NCBI GenBank assembly: GCA_963763485.1
Contig: CAVXOW010000005.1
Coordinates: forward strand, 1,364,001 to 1,428,000
Direction: 5' to 3'
Length of the DNA: 64,000 nucleotides
From: CAWCKS01 sp963763485
GTDB lineage: Bacteria; Pseudomonadota; Alphaproteobacteria; Rhizobiales; Xanthobacteraceae
This document shows positions 1 to 7,944 of the stretch, in pieces; position 1 is the stretch's first letter, and every line of letters begins with the position of its first letter. Made by a program: the position numbers and the translations under genes. The notes below the pieces were generated by a model, which was given only the letters and a program-made list of their open reading frames with translations, was not told the origin of the DNA and did no database searches.

Positions 1-666
1 GATCGTCAGGTTGACCGCGGCCTGCGGCGCGGAATGATAGAGCGGCGCCGGCGACAGATACGTCATGCCTTCCTGGTAACGCCACAGCTTCACCAGGAAC
101 AGGAAGATCGGCAGCTGGTCGCCGGGCGGCACGTTCTCCAGCGGCCGGATGATGCCCTTGGGCCGTCCCGTGGTGCCCGACGAATAAAGCATCGCGGTGC
201 CAAGCGACTCGTCGGGAATCGGCGTCGAAGGAAAGTTCTTGGTCGCCTCGTCGAGATTGAGGATCTTTTTGCCGTCGCCGGGGCCGTCGACAACAAGCGC
301 GACCTCGATCTTCGGGCACTGCTTCAGCACCTCGGTCGCCACGGCGCGCTTCTCTTCCGAGAAAATCAGCGCTTTCGATTCGCTGTTGTTGACGATGTAG
401 GCGACTTCTTCCGCGGTCAGGAACGAGTTGATGCAGGTGAAGTAGAGGCCGGCGCGCTCGCCGGTGGCGCAGCACTCGATGTAACGCGAGTTGTTCTCCA
501 TGAAGATCGAGTAGTGATCGAGGCGCTTTATTCCGCGGCTGCGCAGGAAGTGCGCGAGCCGGTTCGAGCGTGCTTCGAGCTCGGCATAGGTCACGGCCTC
601 GCCGGTTTGCGCCATGATGAAGGCTGGCTGGTTGGCCCGGCTCTTGGCGTACGCGCCTGGATACAT
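1..666 (-). CDS. Acyl-CoA synthetase (AMP-binding), N-terminal part, truncated by window edge
   Basis: The visible 222 residues are the N-terminal part of an acyl-adenylate-forming ligase, which activates a carboxylic acid with ATP and joins it to CoA. The reading frame begins MYPGAYAK and runs off the left edge. The AMP-binding P-loop SSGTTGRPKG lies near residues 162-171, where it is expected in this superfamily. An AGGAGG-like Shine-Dalgarno sequence precedes the ATG at 666. It lies on the same strand as, and 134 bp downstream of, the flavin oxidase gene and the two acyl-CoA dehydrogenase genes, so it may feed them acyl-CoA. The substrate cannot be told because the C-terminal half is missing. 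Confidence 0.9.
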   Translation of the reverse strand, partial: MYPGAYAKSRANQPAFIMAQTGEAVTYAELEARSNRLAHFLRSRGIKRLDHYSIFMENNSRYIECCATGERAGLYFTCINSFLTAEEVAYIVNNSESKALIFSEEKRAVATEVLKQCPKIEVALVVDGPGDGKKILNLDEATKNFPSTPIPDESLGTAMLYSSGTTGRPKGIIRPLENVPPGDQLPIFLFLVKLWRYQEGMTYLSPAPLYHSAPQAAVNLTI

Positions 667-800
667 CGATTGTTCCTCCGATCGTTCGACGCCGTGTGCC
701 GGCTGGTGCGGCAGGCGTTCTTGTCGGCGGGCAGCCTAGCAAGATCGGAGGCGCGGTTGCTATCGGAGATTAGATCGAGATGCGGCGCAAGGGCGCTGCA

Positions 801-2603
801 CTAACCCGGCGCAAGCCTTGTAAAACCGTCGTCGCTCCAGCCCTCGCTGCCGACCCCGTGGCGAACGAAAAACAACCCGTCGGGATCGTAGCGGCGCTTT
901 GCCGCGAGCAGCCGGGCGTAGTGCGTGCCCCAATACGACGCCTGCCAGCTCGGCTCGAAATAGTTGCTCTCGGCGACGTAGGATCCACCCTCGGGCGCGA
1001 GCGATTTCAGGGCGCGCATCGCGCGGTCGATCTGCGCGGCCTCGTTGCGCGCGTTGGCAAGGTTCGGCTCATGGCCGGGAAGTCCGGGATAAGCCGGCGG
1101 GCCTTCGCCGGCGATGATCGCAAGCATGAATGCGTTGACCACGGCAGGATTGGTTGCGGTGTTGCGCGAGGCCGCGATCGCCTCAGCCGAGCCGCCGGCA
1201 AGTCCCTTCTGGAAATGCAACTCGATCGGATGATGGCGGCTCGCCTCGAACAGCGCCGTTGCCAGCTCCCGCCGGCGGCCGGCATCGAGCAGCGACGCTG
1301 GCAGCCAGGCCGACTGAAAGCCGTACAGCACGTGGCCTGCTTCGGCGAGGTTGCCGGCCCAGAAGATATTATCGGGCGATGCGCCCGGCCGGTCGTCGTT
1401 AAGGATCGCCTCTGGCACGTGCGCGCGCAAAAAATCCGGATCCCAGAGATGGCGCGCGGGGATCGCGACGATGCGCGGCGCGGAGGGGATGCTGAAATCC
1501 GCGGGCGATGCCTTAAGCCAATCGAAGAGCGGTTGCCAGGTGGCTTCGGCCTGCTCTTGCGTCAGGCCCTGGAACGACATCGAAACCTCGAACGTTTTGC
1601 CGCGGCGCAGGTTCACGATCTCGCCCCAATGCGCGTTGTGCAGCGCCTCGGCATAAAAGTCGACGAAGCGGGAGATCAACCGCCGATAGGCGTCATCACT
1701 TGCGGCCCGCACCCTAGCAAACACGCCGCCAAAGAATTCAGGCAGCGGATGGGTCTTCAACGTGACGCGGGTGACGACGCCGAACGTGCCGCCACCGCCG
1801 CCTTTCAGCGCCCAGAACAGTTCAGGGTTGTTGCAGGCATTGGCGATGCGGATCTCGCCATTGGAATTGACGATCTCGGCTTCGAGCAGGCTCGCGCAGG
1901 CCGTGCCGTATTGTTTTGAGAAGCTGCCGAAGCCGCCGCCTTGCAGGAGACCGGCGACACCGACAGTGCCGCAGCCGCCGCCCTGGACGTAGCGTCCGCC
2001 TTTGGTCGTCACCTCGTTGTAGACCTGCATCCAGATCGCGCCGGCGCCGATGCTGACGGCCGGCTGCGGCGCTGCATTGCAGCCGGGCGGGACGAACGCA
2101 TCGTGCAGCGTGATGTCGTCCATGTAGCGGGTCCAGATCAGGAGCGAATCCGGCGCGTTGGAGGTGCCGAGGTAGCTGTGGCCGCCGCCTTTGACGACGA
2201 GGCGCAGGTTGTGCTTGCGGGCGAAGTCGATGGCGGTGACCACGTCGCGCGTATTACGTGCCGCGACGGCGTAGGCGCTCGGTGCATAGGTCCAGCCGTC
2301 GATCCAACCGAGCGTCTGCGTCACGCCGACCTGGTCGCGGATGTAGTAGGGATTCTTCAGCTCCTTGAAGAGCGCCGTGCAGGCGTTGGCGTCGGTCTGT
2401 CCGCGACACGCCTCCAGCGGCGTCTGCACCTTGATTAGCTGGCCGCCGACCGCCTGGTTCAGCTGCTCCCAAGCGTCTGCTGACGGCCATTCCGGATCGG
2501 ACGGCCGCACGCGCCGTTTCACGGGCACGAACGCAGACGCGGGCGCGGCCCGCAACAACAGCGCAGCCGCCGCGCATCCGGTGAGAAAGTCTCGCCGGTT
2601 CAT
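801..2603 (-). CDS. Tat-exported FAD-linked oxidase, berberine-bridge-enzyme type
   Basis: A 600-residue oxidase of the PCMH / BBE family, which oxidises a substrate with a tightly bound FAD and passes electrons to O2. The N-terminus MNRRDFLTG followed by an alanine-rich stretch is a twin-arginine signal, so the protein should be exported folded. The FAD domain carries KGGGHSYLG near residue 140 and GGGCGTVGVAG near residue 210; the His and Cys in these two motifs are the positions used for bicovalent flavin attachment in BBE-like enzymes. The C-terminus has the BBE signature YDPDGLFF. It is probably co-directional with the acyl-CoA dehydrogenases upstream, but a palindromic repeat lies between them. 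The substrate is unknown. Confidence 0.88.
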   Translation of the reverse strand: MNRRDFLTGCAAAALLLRAAPASAFVPVKRRVRPSDPEWPSADAWEQLNQAVGGQLIKVQTPLEACRGQTDANACTALFKELKNPYYIRDQVGVTQTLGWIDGWTYAPSAYAVAARNTRDVVTAIDFARKHNLRLVVKGGGHSYLGTSNAPDSLLIWTRYMDDITLHDAFVPPGCNAAPQPAVSIGAGAIWMQVYNEVTTKGGRYVQGGGCGTVGVAGLLQGGGFGSFSKQYGTACASLLEAEIVNSNGEIRIANACNNPELFWALKGGGGGTFGVVTRVTLKTHPLPEFFGGVFARVRAASDDAYRRLISRFVDFYAEALHNAHWGEIVNLRRGKTFEVSMSFQGLTQEQAEATWQPLFDWLKASPADFSIPSAPRIVAIPARHLWDPDFLRAHVPEAILNDDRPGASPDNIFWAGNLAEAGHVLYGFQSAWLPASLLDAGRRRELATALFEASRHHPIELHFQKGLAGGSAEAIAASRNTATNPAVVNAFMLAIIAGEGPPAYPGLPGHEPNLANARNEAAQIDRAMRALKSLAPEGGSYVAESNYFEPSWQASYWGTHYARLLAAKRRYDPDGLFFVRHGVGSEGWSDDGFTRLAPG

Positions 2604-2628
2604 TTCTTAACCGACCCTGATTCCATTT

Positions 2629-2761
2629 GTCGTCCCCGCGAACGCGGGGACCCATACGCCGCAGCAGGTGTTGGATGATGGATAACAGTTGCAGTTCGCA
2701 TGTGAGTTCGACTAACCCAACTACCACAGGGGTTATGGGTCCCCGCGTTCGCGGGGACGAC
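2629..2761. repeat. Composite palindromic repeat with 28-bp perfect inverted ends
   Basis: The left end (2629-2656, GTCGTCCCCGCGAACGCGGG then GACCCATA) is repeated exactly in inverse orientation at 2734-2761. Each end is itself a hairpin, and the whole element is about 133 bp. It fills most of the gap between the flavin oxidase and acyl-CoA dehydrogenase genes. Similar elements with the CCCGCGAAAGCGGG core occur near 9.7, 23.6 and 41.8 kb. Confidence 0.9.
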
Positions 2762-2782
2762 CATCGATGTTGCGTCTGCGCC

Positions 2783-4057
2783 TCACCCCTTGCGCTGGTT
2801 CAGCATCACGGTGTTGCGCGGCACGTCGCGGAACGGCTTCTCGCTGTCCGTCGAGGGTTCCCGCGGCATCTGCAGCACGCGCTCGGAGATGATGTTGCGC
2901 TGGATCTCGTCGGTGCCGCCGGCGATCGAGCAGGCCGGCACCGAGATCAGGATCTCCGAGATGGTGCCGTCCATTGGGGCATCCGTCCCGCTCAGCATCG
3001 CGTCGGAGCCGGTGATCAGTGTGTGCGTCCGCGCGCAGGCGCGGGCGATGTTGCTCGAGATCAGTTTTCCGAGCGAGCCTTCCGGACCCTGCGGCTGGCC
3101 GAGCTCCTGCGCGGCGCGGGCGCGGCGTGCGGTCCACTCCGACGCCTTGTGCAGGGTGAGGACCTTTGCGATCTCCTGGCGCACAATGGGATCGTTGAAC
3201 TTGCCGGCAGCCTTGGCGCGCTGGATCAACAGATCGACGCGGCCGGCGCGCTGCGGATACCATTTGTACGGCTCCATCGTGGTCGCGACTTCGGCGCGCT
3301 CGTCGTCGTAGATCTTGCCCTTGCGGGTTGAGCCGACCGCCCAGCCGCGCAAACCGTCGGCGCCGCGCCGCTCGTGCATCAGGGTCGTGGTCGCGATCTT
3401 CCAGCCTTCGCCGTTCTTGCCCATCTGCAATTCCGGCTCGACCTCGGCGTCGGTCATGAACACCTGGTTGAATGAGGCGTAGCCGTTCATTTGCCGCAGC
3501 GGCTGCACATTGACGCCGGGCTGGCGCATGTTGAGCAGGAAATACGACAGGCCCTTGTGCTTCGGCGCGTCCCAGTCGGTACGCGCGAGCAACAGTGCCC
3601 AGTCGGCCTTGTGGGCACTTGTCGTCCACACCTTCTGGCCGTTGACGATCCACCTGTTGCCCTTGAGGTCGGCGCGCGTCGTCGCCGCCGCCATATCGGA
3701 TCCCGAGCCCGGCTCGCTGAACAGCTGGCACCAGGTGTCTTCGCCGGTGAGAATCCGGCGCAGGAATTTTTCCTTATGCAGGTCGGTGCCGTGATCGAGG
3801 ATCGTGGCGGCGGCCAGTGTGCGGATGCCGGCCTTGGCGACGCCGACCGCGCCAATACGCGCGAATTCCTCATCGACAATGGCGTTGAACTTCACAGGCA
3901 GGCCGCGGCCATACCATTGCTTCGGCCAGTGCGGCGCGCCCCAGCCGGATTCGATCAGTTTTAGCCGCCACTCGACAAGGCCGAGCTCTGGATTCCAGTT
4001 GGCCTCGAGCCACGAGCGGACTTCAGAGCGGACGGAGGTTTCGGTTGCTTCGGTCAT
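2783..4057 (-). CDS. Acyl-CoA dehydrogenase, large subunit type
   Basis: A 424-residue acyl-CoA dehydrogenase, an FAD enzyme that introduces the alpha,beta double bond in acyl-CoA. The FAD/substrate signature CQLFSEPGSGSD lies near residue 130 and a GQKVWTT strand follows. Near the C-terminus the usual YEGT motif holding the catalytic Glu reads AGGTDEIQRN, so that Glu is absent. This fits the enlarged ACADs that work as heterotetramers with a partner ACAD in sterol-type side-chain degradation, although catalysis by a Glu elsewhere cannot be excluded. The start lies 13 bp after the stop of the partner gene, so the two are almost surely co-transcribed. Confidence 0.92.
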   Translation of the reverse strand: MTEATETSVRSEVRSWLEANWNPELGLVEWRLKLIESGWGAPHWPKQWYGRGLPVKFNAIVDEEFARIGAVGVAKAGIRTLAAATILDHGTDLHKEKFLRRILTGEDTWCQLFSEPGSGSDMAAATTRADLKGNRWIVNGQKVWTTSAHKADWALLLARTDWDAPKHKGLSYFLLNMRQPGVNVQPLRQMNGYASFNQVFMTDAEVEPELQMGKNGEGWKIATTTLMHERRGADGLRGWAVGSTRKGKIYDDERAEVATTMEPYKWYPQRAGRVDLLIQRAKAAGKFNDPIVRQEIAKVLTLHKASEWTARRARAAQELGQPQGPEGSLGKLISSNIARACARTHTLITGSDAMLSGTDAPMDGTISEILISVPACSIAGGTDEIQRNIISERVLQMPREPSTDSEKPFRDVPRNTVMLNQRKG

Positions 4058-4070
4058 GATGGTTTCCTCC

Positions 4071-5201
4071 TCACGCGGCCCAGTGCTGCAACATCAATTC
4101 GCGATGATAACTTGGATCACCCAGAAACACCTCGGAGCTCTTGGCGCGTTTGAACCACAGATGGGTGTCCTCGTCCCAGGTGAAGCCGATCCCGCCGCGC
4201 ACCTGAATCGCATGGATCGCGGTTTGCATGTAGGCGTCGGCGCAGCAGGCTTTTGCCAATGAGGCGACCGCAAGCAAGTCCTTGCTGTTGTCGTCGAACG
4301 CGGCGGCCGCGTAGTAGGCTGTCGACTTTGCGGTCTCGACGTCGATCAGCATGTCGGCGTGCTTGTGCTTCATCGACTGGAACGAGGCCAGCTGCCGGCC
4401 GAATTGCATGCGCAGCTTGACGTACTCCAGCGAGGTCTCGCGCAGTTTTTCCGCGCCGCCCGCCATCTCGCTGGCAAGGCAGACGACCGCTTGCGTCATG
4501 GTCTTGGCGAACGGCGCCGCGGCAGCGCCGGCCTCGCCGAGCAGTTTGGCTTCGACCTTGTCGAAGGTCAGCCGCGCCAGCTTGCGCGTGGGGTCGAGCA
4601 CCTTCAGCGCTTTACGTGTGAGGCCTTTGGCATCCGACGCGACGGTGAAGAATGACAAACCCTTGTCGCCCGCGGTACCGGGCTGGCGTGCCAGCACGAC
4701 AATGAGATCGGCGGTGTGGCCATCAAGCACGAAGGCCTTGGTGCCCGAGAGGCGGTAGCTGCCGCCGCTCGCTTCGGCGGTCATGGCGACGCCGTCGGCA
4801 TCCCAGCGGCCGTTGTCCTCGGCAAACGCCAGCGTCGCGACGACGTCGCCGGTGACGATGTCGGGCAGCAGCGCTTCCTTCTGCGCTTCCGTTCCAGCAT
4901 TCAGAATTGCCGTGGTCGCCAGCACGGCGGAGGCGAAGTACGGCGAGCACAACAGGGCGCGGCCCATCTCTTCCAGCACGATGCCGAGCTCGACGCAGCC
5001 AAAACCCTGGCCGCCATAGGCTTCCGGCACATGCACGCCGGCAAGGCCCATTTCCTGGTTCAGTTTCTTCCAGGTCTCGCGCTCCCAGCCCTGGTCGGTC
5101 TCCATCAGGCGGCGGACTTCGGTCGAGGGCGATCGGGCGGTGAAGAAGCGGCGGAGAATGTCGCGGAAATCCCGCTGCTCGTTGGTGAAAGCAAACTGCA
5201 T
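4071..5201 (-). CDS. Acyl-CoA dehydrogenase, small subunit type
   Basis: A 376-residue acyl-CoA dehydrogenase that opens the minus-strand operon. The N-terminal helical domain (FAFTNEQRDFRDILRRFF) and the VPEAYGGQGFG turn are typical. The middle domain is shortened and lacks a canonical C-x-T-E-P-x-A-G-S-D loop; in its place is LAFAEDNGRWD. The C-terminal domain has RGGIGFTWDEDTHLW. Two unlike ACADs encoded back to back suggest an alpha2-beta2 enzyme with shared active sites, as in heteromeric FadE pairs. That assembly is an inference from gene order and the degenerate motifs in each partner. Confidence 0.9.
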   Translation of the reverse strand: MQFAFTNEQRDFRDILRRFFTARSPSTEVRRLMETDQGWERETWKKLNQEMGLAGVHVPEAYGGQGFGCVELGIVLEEMGRALLCSPYFASAVLATTAILNAGTEAQKEALLPDIVTGDVVATLAFAEDNGRWDADGVAMTAEASGGSYRLSGTKAFVLDGHTADLIVVLARQPGTAGDKGLSFFTVASDAKGLTRKALKVLDPTRKLARLTFDKVEAKLLGEAGAAAAPFAKTMTQAVVCLASEMAGGAEKLRETSLEYVKLRMQFGRQLASFQSMKHKHADMLIDVETAKSTAYYAAAAFDDNSKDLLAVASLAKACCADAYMQTAIHAIQVRGGIGFTWDEDTHLWFKRAKSSEVFLGDPSYHRELMLQHWAA

Positions 5202-5340
5202 TTGAGCCGTCTCCCTGCGCCGTTATCTTTTTTGCGGAGTTGTTTTAGCCCGATTGTGGGTTGCCGCAACCCGAACAAACCGCATGGCCAGCACGCCTGC
5301 TCGCCGGCAGGCCTGTTGCCCGCTTCGGACCTCTCGACTT

Positions 5341-5457
5341 GTCATGCGCCGGCTTGACCGGCGCATCCAGTAACCACCGGGCTTTCGATTGAGGTGGACT
5401 CTCGGACAAACGCATTGCTGCGGAGTACTGGATCGCCCGGTTAAACCGGGCGAAGAC
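5341..5457. repeat. Composite palindromic repeat (CATCCAGTA/TACTGGAT type)
   Basis: The left end GTCATGCGCCGGCTTGACCG continues to GCGCATCCAGTAACC. The right end reads GAGTACTGGATCGCCCGG, then TTAAACCGGGCGAAGAC. The inner CATCCAGTA/TACTGGAT pair and the outer GTCAT/AAGAC ends give a long imperfect palindrome of about 117 bp. It lies between the acyl-CoA dehydrogenase operon and the LysR gene. It has the same architecture as the copies at 13.9 and 52.1 kb. Confidence 0.88.
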
Positions 5458-5472
5458 AGCCGAGCGCGATGT

Positions 5473-6369
5473 TTACTGGGCCCAGGGTGGCGCGGGCTGC
5501 ATCCGTTGCTTGATCCAGTGCAGCAGGTTTTGCACTGCGGCCTTCCTGATCTTGCTGGTCGGGATCAGCGCCTTCAACCACAGTTCGGGAACCGGAAACT
5601 CCGGCAGCAGTGTGTTGAGCGCGCCCCGCTCGATGGCGGGCCGCGCGATGTAGCGCGCGATCATGGTGATGCCGAGGCCGCGGCAGGCAGCGGCCTGCAG
5701 GATCTGGCTGTCATTCGCCGAAAAGCGCGAGCGCACGTCGACATTGATCAGTCCACGCGGCGACTCGAACGACCAGGTCGAGCCAGTGGTCTGAAATACC
5801 AGGCAATCGTGGCCGATCAGGTCGATTGGATGTTTTGGCTCGCCATGCGCGGCAAGATAAGCCGGAGCTGCGCACAAGACGCGCGGGTAGGGCGCCAGCG
5901 GCTCGTCGATGACGTTGGCGTAGGACGCCGGCATCGCGCCGATCGCGATGTCGAAGTCCTCTTCCACCGGATTCACCGAGCGGTCGATCAGAACGATCTC
6001 GACGCTGATGCCTGGATGCGCGGCCTGAAAATCGTTGATGATCTCGCCGAAGTTCAGGATCGTCAGCGTGGTCGGGCATTTGATGCGCAGGTGGCCTTCG
6101 ATGCGGTCGGGTGAGGTCGCCGCGCCGTTGATCGCGTCTTCGACCTCGCCGACCAGCGTCTGGTAGCGCGGGAAGTAACGCTCGCCGATGTCGGTCAGCG
6201 CCAGCTTTCGCGTCGAGCGGATGAACAACTGGGCGCGCATCTGGTCCTCGAGCCGGTTGATCCGCTTGACCACGACCGAGGGCGCGACGCTGAGGTGCCG
6301 GGCGGCTGCGGAAAAGCTGCCGGCCCGGGCGGTGGCGAGAAAAGCCTTGATATTCAAGAGGGTATCCAT
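5473..6369 (-). CDS. LysR-family transcriptional regulator
   Basis: A 298-residue LysR-type regulator. The N-terminal winged helix (about residues 1-60) has the typical FLATARAGSFSAAARHL and the wing SVVVKRINRLEDQ. A co-inducer-binding domain of periplasmic-binding-protein fold follows (EGHLRIKCPTTL onward). It is divergent from the FAD oxidoreductase gene at 6613, the classic arrangement in which a LysR protein controls the neighbouring operon and its own gene. Two similar TTTC-N9-GAAA palindromes lie in the 243-bp gap. The inducer is presumably the substrate of the downstream catabolic locus or an intermediate, which is inference. Confidence 0.93.
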   Translation of the reverse strand: MDTLLNIKAFLATARAGSFSAAARHLSVAPSVVVKRINRLEDQMRAQLFIRSTRKLALTDIGERYFPRYQTLVGEVEDAINGAATSPDRIEGHLRIKCPTTLTILNFGEIINDFQAAHPGISVEIVLIDRSVNPVEEDFDIAIGAMPASYANVIDEPLAPYPRVLCAAPAYLAAHGEPKHPIDLIGHDCLVFQTTGSTWSFESPRGLINVDVRSRFSANDSQILQAAACRGLGITMIARYIARPAIERGALNTLLPEFPVPELWLKALIPTSKIRKAAVQNLLHWIKQRMQPAPPWAQ

Positions 6370-6385
6370 GGCGTGGCAGGTTGGC

Positions 6386-6405
6386 CTTTCTAGTTTTGCG
6401 AAAGC
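6386..6405. promoter_or_regulatory. Candidate LysR binding site 1 (near regulator start)
   Basis: CTTTCTAGTTTTGCGAAAGC has CTTTC / GAAAG arms around a 9-bp centre and lies 17 bp upstream of the LysR start codon. The arms and spacing match the stronger palindrome at 6486-6506, which fits an autoregulatory site. Confidence 0.5.
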
Positions 6406-6485
6406 TGCAGTTCGCCGGTTCCTTGTCGCGCCTACTTGTGGTCCCCATGGGGGATAAAATTGCTGAATTTCTATCAGCTTACCCG

Positions 6486-6506
6486 GCTTTCTCGATTCGA
6501 GAAAGC
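6486..6506. promoter_or_regulatory. Candidate LysR binding site 2 (perfect 21-bp palindrome)
   Basis: The 10-bp arms GCTTTCTCGA and TCGAGAAAGC surround a single T. The core TCTCGATTCGAGA fits the T-N11-A rule for LysR boxes. It is the most symmetric sequence in the divergent intergenic region and lies about 107 bp upstream of the FAD oxidoreductase start. Confidence 0.6.
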
Positions 6507-6612
6507 TGTGCGTTCATCAACTCACTTTTTCGACTGCGAACGCGGGACTAGCATCCGGTCAAGAGAACCAGTCTGCGGGTCGACCGCAGCGATTTTTTTC
6601 AGGGAGAGCGGC

Positions 6613-7941
6613 ATGGCGGGACCTACGGGCGGAGCGCCTGGCACCAAACTCGTGCGGCGCGAGCGCGGTGGCGCGGTGCGCAAGGTCGAGGCCGATATCT
6701 GCGTCGTCGGGGCCGGCGCGGCCGGAGCGTCCGCTGCCATCGAGGCGGCGCGGCTTGGCCGCAAGGTGGTGCTGATCGATGGGATGCCGGCGCTCGGCGG
6801 TCAGGCCGTGAACTCGATTATCGGCACCTTCTGCGGCCTGTTTTCCAACGGCACCCACGGCTACCAGTTCACCCACGGCATCGCTGATGAGATTCTGGCA
6901 ACGCTCGGCAAGAACGCGGAGCAGCTCTATTACCGCAATGGCCCCCTGACCACGGTTGTCTATTACGACGAAGTTGCGCTCGGTCGCTGGGTCGAGCGCA
7001 CGGTGCGCGAGGCGGGCATCATGCCGATCGTCGGCGCCGTGCTGCGCGACGTCGACGTCGAGGGCCGCCGCATCAAGCGGCTGCATCTGTCGACGCGCTA
7101 TGGCGACGTCGAGGTCGAAGCGACTGGCTTCGTCGATGCCAGCGGCGACGCGGCCCTGGTGTGGCAGGCGGGCTTCGCCTGCCGCGAGCCGGAAAGCCCG
7201 GTCTACGGCACGCAAATGGTCATCCTCGAGCAGATCAACGAGGCGAAGCTGCCCACGCGGGAGGAAATCCCTGCGCGCATGAAGGAGAAGGGCGACAAGT
7301 ACGGCCTCGTACGCCGCGAAGGGCTTGGCTTCGTCATTCCCGGCCGCGGCGTCGCCGCCATGAACATGACCCACGTCGAGACGCCGCTCGATCCGATCGA
7401 GGCCTCGATCAAGGGCATAGACGGCAAGGATCAGGCCGACCGCGCGGTGGCCTTCTTGCGCGAGGAGTTTTCCGAGTGCTTCGGTGATGCGCGCATTCGC
7501 GCCTACGGTTTCCCTGGCATCCGCCAGACCCGCTGGATCGTCGGCCGCCAGCAGTTGTCGGTCGATGACGTCCGCGCCGGCACCAAATTTCCCGATGCAG
7601 TGGCACGCACCGCATGGCCGATCGAGCTGCACGATCACTCATCCGGCCATCACTGGCACACCTTCGACATCGACCATGTGCACTACGTGCCGCTGTCCAG
7701 CATGATTCCGGCCGAAGGCGACAACGTCGTTGCCGCCGGACGCTGCATCGATGCGGACCTGCCGGCGCTCTCGAGCGTCCGCGTAATGGGACCGTGCATG
7801 GCGATGGGTGCTGCGGCGGCCAAGGCGCTCGACCTCGCCGGCACCGGCAGCGTACACCAGATCGATATTTCCGCGCTGGCGAAACGCGTGCACGACAACG
7901 TCGAAACAAAGCACTACCGCTGGCCGAGCAAGGCGGCGTAG
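6613..7941 (+). CDS. FAD-dependent oxidoreductase, first gene of aconitase X locus
   Basis: A 442-residue flavoprotein. After a short basic leader, the Rossmann dinucleotide motif GAGAAGASAAIEA lies near residues 36-48 and is followed by an acidic strand end and GGQAVNS. A second FAD-contact region near the C-terminus reads NVVAAGRCIDADLPALSS. The overall pattern fits the FAD_oxidored family rather than amine oxidases. I chose the ATG at 6613 (AGGGAGAG upstream) over an earlier in-frame start at 6436, because the earlier start would translate across the LysR palindrome. It ends 3 bp before the aconitase X large subunit gene, so the two are co-translated. The substrate is unknown; it probably oxidises an intermediate of the same pathway. 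Confidence 0.9.
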   Translation: MAGPTGGAPGTKLVRRERGGAVRKVEADICVVGAGAAGASAAIEAARLGRKVVLIDGMPALGGQAVNSIIGTFCGLFSNGTHGYQFTHGIADEILATLGKNAEQLYYRNGPLTTVVYYDEVALGRWVERTVREAGIMPIVGAVLRDVDVEGRRIKRLHLSTRYGDVEVEATGFVDASGDAALVWQAGFACREPESPVYGTQMVILEQINEAKLPTREEIPARMKEKGDKYGLVRREGLGFVIPGRGVAAMNMTHVETPLDPIEASIKGIDGKDQADRAVAFLREEFSECFGDARIRAYGFPGIRQTRWIVGRQQLSVDDVRAGTKFPDAVARTAWPIELHDHSSGHHWHTFDIDHVHYVPLSSMIPAEGDNVVAAGRCIDADLPALSSVRVMGPCMAMGAAAAKALDLAGTGSVHQIDISALAKRVHDNVETKHYRWPSKAA

Positions 7942-7944
7942 GTC

